Shown: piece by piece, positions 60,365-64,000 of the stretch
How positions within the stretch are numbered: position 1 is the stretch's first letter
Layout: each line of letters starts with the position of its first letter
Assembly (NCBI GenBank): GCA_010094045.1
Contig: ML986586.1
Coordinates: 162,859 to 226,858 of the forward strand
DNA: 64,000 nt
Direction: 5' to 3'
From: Lojkania enalia
Lineage: Eukaryota > Ascomycota > Dothideomycetes > Pleosporales
The notes under the pieces: model-generated
What the model saw: the letters and a program-made list of their open reading frames with translations, nothing else
Told to the model about the DNA's origin: nothing
Database searches by the model: none
Translations under genes and position numbers: made by a program

Positions 60365-61015
60365 TATTATAGATGTTTACCGGCTTCAACTACCGAAGGT
60401 TATGTTTCCTCCTATTATTGGAGGACTTTGTGTGAGTGTAGCTCCTTTCAGAAGCGAGGAAGCCTGATGTGAAAGTCGGTAACAGAAAGGAGGTTAGTGA
60501 GCATGGTACCATGTGACTGCCTTCATATTCTACCTAGGTAGGAAATGCAAAACATGACGGTGGGCACATCACACGAGATAATGGGTTTTCCCCTCGCTCT
60601 AGTAAAAAGTGGTTAAAGTCAGCCACAGAGGCCGTTCAAGACCGGTGTGTTAGACACGAGCGCAGTTCGAGACAGGTTGACTTGAGAACTTTAGCAAGAG
60701 TCAAGTGTCGTACCTAGGGTCTATACAAATAGTATCTCTGCAATCGTTACTTGTCAGTTTTCCTGAAAAAGGTGCTCGATGTAGTGAATAAGTGTGATGA
60801 CCATCTTGATTAGCCACACACCGCCACCCGGATGTAGCCGTAGCTTCTGATTTTCCCGAGCTCCGCGTCCGACAAAAGTAGCCGTCAGATCTCAGAGCTC
60901 AACACTCTCTCTAGTCTGTATCGCATCCATTGAAGTCTGTCCCTTTCCTCCTTTGAAACTTTTTACGTATTTCACTGTTCCCGGGTCGCTTTCCGCCGCT
61001 TCTCATCTTCACACA
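60365..61015. other. Intergenic, SGD1 to LPD1
   Basis: A 651-bp spacer between plus-strand genes, with the SGD1 3' UTR on the left and the LPD1 promoter on the right. Nothing else is recognised. Confidence 0.6.
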
Positions 61016-62811
61016 ATGTTCCGATCAGCCGTACCTCGGGCAGCGCCAAGGTCGCTGCTGCGACCCGTTGGGGGCGCCCAAAGCACCTTTCGTGCTTCAA
61101 ACATCTACTACCAAGACAGGTTACGGAGATTCTACGCCTCAGAGTCTGGTGAGCTATATTACTCTTGAATTGGGTCGATGGACCAGCGCTAATCGCACGG
61201 TAGAAGAGAAAGACCTAGTCATCATCGGCGGAGGTGTTGCGGGATATGTTGCAGCTATTAAAGCCGGCCAGTCTGGCCTGAAGGTCCGCCGATGAAGTCT
61301 TTAGAATTCTGTATGTGTATCTAACGATTCCCTCGTAGGTCGCTTGCATCGAGAAGCGCGGTAGTCTCGGGGGAACTTGTTTGAATGTCGGCTGCATCCC
61401 CTCGAAATCTCTTCTCAACAATTCGCACCTCTATCATCAGATTCTGCATGATACGAAGCACCGTGGTATTACTGTTGGCGAGGTCAAAATTGATATTGCG
61501 CAAATGATGAAGGCGAAAGAGTCTTCGGTGACTGGCTTGACAAAGGGTATTGAATTTTTGTTTAAGAAGAATAATGTCGAATATATTAAGGGAACTGGCG
61601 CATTCCAAGACGAGCATACCGTTGCCGTGAACCTTATCGATGGCGGAGAGACAACCGTTCGAGGCAAGAATATTTTCATCTCAACTGGCTCTGAGGCAAC
61701 GCCGTTCCCAGGTTTGACAATCGACGAGAAAAAAGTCATCACAAGTACTGGCGCAATTGCGCTTCAGGAGATTCCCAAGAAGATGGTTGTCATTGGAGGT
61801 GGAATTATCGGTCTTGAAATGGTAGGTGCCGCTGCGCAGCTATATAGAGTACAGTTCTGATGTATGAATTAGGGTTCAGTATGGTCTCGGTTGGGCTCCG
61901 AGGTTACCGTTGTCGAGTTCTTGGGCCAAATTGGAGGGCCGGGCATGGATGCCGAAATTTCGAAACAGATTCAAAAAATGCTCACCAAGCAGGGCATGAA
62001 GTTCAAGCTCAACACGAAGGTTACCCAGGGCGACGACTCGGGTGAGAGCGTCAAGGTCAATGTTGAGGCTGCCAAGGGAGGAAAGGAGGAAGTCGTGAGT
62101 CAAGCCCTGCACCTGTATTACTATGTCACCTAACATAAGCAGCTTGATGCAGATGTTGTCCTTGTTGCCATCGGTCGTCGACCTTATACTGCTGGTTTGG
62201 GTTTGGAAAATATTGGTCTTGAGACTGATGAGAAGGGCCGTATTGTCATTGATCAGGAGTACCGTACAAAGATTCCCCATATCCGCGCCATTGGAGACGT
62301 TACCTTCGGACCCATGCTTGCACACAAGGCCGAGGAGGAAGGTGTAGCTGCCGTTGAATATCTTACCAAGGGATATGGCCACGTCAATTATGGCGCTATT
62401 CCCTCCGTTATGTACACGCATCCAGAGGTCGCCTGGGTTGGCCAGAACGAGCAGGAACTGAAGGCTGCCAATGTCAAATATCGTGTTGGAACCTTCCCCT
62501 TCTCTGCTAACTCGAGGGCGAAGACAAACCTCGACACCGAGGGTCTTGTTAAGTTCATTTCCGATGCGGAGACTGATAGGATATTGGGTATCCACATCAT
62601 TGGCCCCAACGCTGGAGAAATGATTGCTGAAGGCACTCTCGCACTTGAATACGGAGCCAGCTCAGAAGGTAAGCCGACGAACAATTACAAGTTGTCCACA
62701 CTTCTAATCATAACTCTAGACGTTGCGCGAACATCACACGCTCACCCAACACTATCCGAGGCGTTTAAGGAGGCTGCAATGGCGACATACGACAAGGCTA
62801 TTCACTATTAG
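61016..62811 (+). CDS. LPD1: Mitochondrial dihydrolipoamide dehydrogenase (E3)
   Basis: Exons 61016-61148, 61204-61283, 61339-61821, 61873-62094, 62143-62668 and 62720-62811 give 511 residues. E3 re-oxidises dihydrolipoamide in pyruvate, 2-oxoglutarate and glycine decarboxylase complexes, passing electrons to NAD. The N-terminus ([18 protein letters not shown]) is a mitochondrial presequence. The FAD-binding motif is [13 protein letters not shown], the redox disulfide is [13 protein letters not shown], the NAD-binding motif is [19 protein letters not shown] (formed by splicing), and the FAD-binding [18 protein letters not shown] and the catalytic HAHPTLSE are intact. Intron 2 (61284-61338) begins with GTCCGC, a weak but GT-compatible donor that is required to avoid a stop. 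Fully functional by all these residues. Confidence 0.97.
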
Positions 62812-63581
62812 TTGGGTTTCTTTGGTTGGAAGTTTGTATTAGCGACAGCGAATGTATTCAAACTCTGAATGGGAGTTTGTGAATAGTACCTGTATTATAT
62901 CTCATGTCCGCTGTGCATTGCTAAAAGAATACAGGTTGGATTGAAACTTCTATAGATTGAAGCTTGTTTGACGGTATGCTTGACTGGAAAGTATTAGTAT
63001 TTAGAGATAGGTCATGTTAATTGCGCGTTCATGTGATACGTTCCACGTAAGACATCAAAATCTGCTCTCAGAAGCGGTTATAGCTATTTGTAAGGTCATA
63101 CGATTTAACAATGGACCATTTCAGTACATTTGGACAGGTATACAGGTCCTGGTAGTCACTCAAGCGGCCATTTTTTATCAAAAATAAATTCTATTGCCTA
63201 AAACAAGTTGATTAAAGCTATTAGACTCGAACCACGGAGTAATTAATACAATGTAATTATGTCTGTGAATCACGATTGCGGAGACGGCGACTAGTTCTAT
63301 CCTAGTTGTCCCCGGCCGTTGGCAGGCCAGTTCGGGAGCTAAGCTAGGAATCCTTCCCGCTTCGCGTGACGCAAACCTTGGCGCGTTTTTGGCGTGTCAT
63401 CCCGCGATGGACCTCCACCCTCGATTCGTGCATCCCACCACATTCAATGCTCTGTTCTGTCTGCCTTCTAAAACCCCTCTCAATCGTGACCGAACCGGCG
63501 ACCGAAATTAAACCAAGAATTTACCGCTCCGTTTGTACGCCATAGTTAGTACGTGAATACCCACATAAAGCGAGCTACGCC
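62812..63581. other. Intergenic, LPD1 to SLD2
   Basis: A 770-bp spacer between plus-strand genes. A GGTTCGAG-like word on the minus strand near 63223-63236 resembles a tRNA B-box, but no matching A-box or cloverleaf was found, so no tRNA is called. The right end should hold the SLD2 promoter. Confidence 0.55.
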
Positions 63582-64000
63582 ATGGACAGCTCTGCCCTAG
63601 AGCAACGTTCTGTTACCCTTCGCCATGAATTGAAACTCTGGGAAAACCAATTCGCCTTGCAACATGACGGTCGCAAAGCTGGCCGTGACGATATCAAGGC
63701 AGATTCTGCAATCTGTACGCACATAAGCGATCCACCTACAAGACGCTCTGCTAATTCTCCTAGCACAAAAGTACAAAGAGTACAACAAAATCCGAGACAT
63801 TCTCTCAGGCAGACCCGTACCTCAAACTCCCTCTAGGCGTGCCGCAGGCTGGAAGGCTAGTCAGGGTGTTGGCCGAAACCCGAGAGCTCGCCCTTCACAG
63901 CCAACATCAACCCCACTAAAGCGAAAACGGGAGGGAGGTAATGATTCTACAGATGCTGCCACGGTGTTTCTCTCTCCACAAGGTCCTACTATGATTGGGC
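63582..64000 (+). CDS. SLD2: DNA replication regulator Sld2, N-terminal part (cut by window end)
   Basis: Partial gene: exons 63582-63714 and 63764 onward, open to the last base. Sld2 is phosphorylated by CDK and then binds Dpb11 to start replication origins. The visible 123 or so residues fit the Sld2 N-terminal domain: RHELKLWENQF, GRKAGRDDIKADSAI, and, across the phase-1 intron, SQKYKEYNKIRDILSGR, followed by PQTPSRRAAGWKASQG and a basic Pro/Ser-rich stretch (TPLKRKREGG). SP/TP-type sites (QTPSR, LSPQ) are candidates for CDK control. The remainder lies beyond the window, so length and C-terminus cannot be judged. Confidence 0.85.

Noticed and set aside
63223..63236. tRNA B-box-like word (GGTTCGAG) on the minus strand
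   Set aside because: I could not find a matching A-box or pair an acceptor stem and anticodon arm around it.

Overview
The window looks like nuclear DNA of a filamentous ascomycete (Pezizomycotina). The genes are split by short introns, mostly 50-330 bp, with GT...AG ends and CTAAC-type branch points. The protein set is typical of the group: adenylate cyclase of the LRR/PP2C/cyclase type, an Lte1-type GEF, a long CorA-like transporter, an Rco1-type PHD protein, and Sgd1, Rrp14 and Sld2. I cannot fix the class or genus from the sequence. I see no transposon, CRISPR array, rRNA, secure tRNA or secondary-metabolite cluster.

Layout: 1-1739 is a non-coding flank. 1740-8751 (-) adenylate cyclase; 10009-12354 (-) NAF1; 12761-14619 (+) ALG9; 15522-16955 (+) DUF3445 / haem-dependent oxidative N-demethylase-like protein; 18522-23935 (+) LTE1-type RasGEF; 24847-27719 (+) CorA-like transporter; 28412-30333 (-) TAF12; 31197-32928 (-) a gene I do not recognise; 33464-35131 (+) RRP14/SURF6; 35464-36286 (-) complex I 23-kDa iron-sulfur subunit; 36680-37353 (+) mitochondrial acyl carrier protein; 38023-39354 (+) VPS74/GOLPH3; 40852-43365 (+) SNF5/SMARCB1; 43970-44881 (+) endonuclease/exonuclease/phosphatase-fold protein; 45419-47140 (+) EBP1/PA2G4; 47973-51740 (+) double-PHD Rco1-like; about 52600-53283 (-) possible decayed cyclin; 53284-55065 (-) asparaginyl-tRNA synthetase; 56972-57475 (-) SRP14; 57660-60364 (+) SGD1/NOM1; 61016-62811 (+) dihydrolipoamide dehydrogenase; 63582 to the window end (+) SLD2, cut by the edge.

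Nearly all are conserved housekeeping genes. They cover cAMP/Ras-type signalling, H/ACA snoRNP and ribosome assembly (NAF1, RRP14, SGD1, EBP1), N-glycosylation and Golgi retention (ALG9, VPS74), transcription and chromatin (TAF12, SNF5, RCO1), mitochondrial energy metabolism, translation and protein targeting, and replication initiation. Most neighbours have no functional link. The clearest exception is the head-to-head pair of complex I subunit genes at 35464-37353, which share a 393-bp spacer containing a perfect HAP/CCAAT site.

Exon structures were worked out by hand from splice signals, reading-frame phase and protein-family continuity; every multi-exon model given here keeps an open frame. 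No clearly new system is visible. The best leads are the unrecognised 507-residue protein, cyclin-box-like remnants downstream of the asparaginyl-tRNA synthetase, the membrane-anchored DUF3445 protein, the degenerate PP2C domain in adenylate cyclase, and several very short exons.
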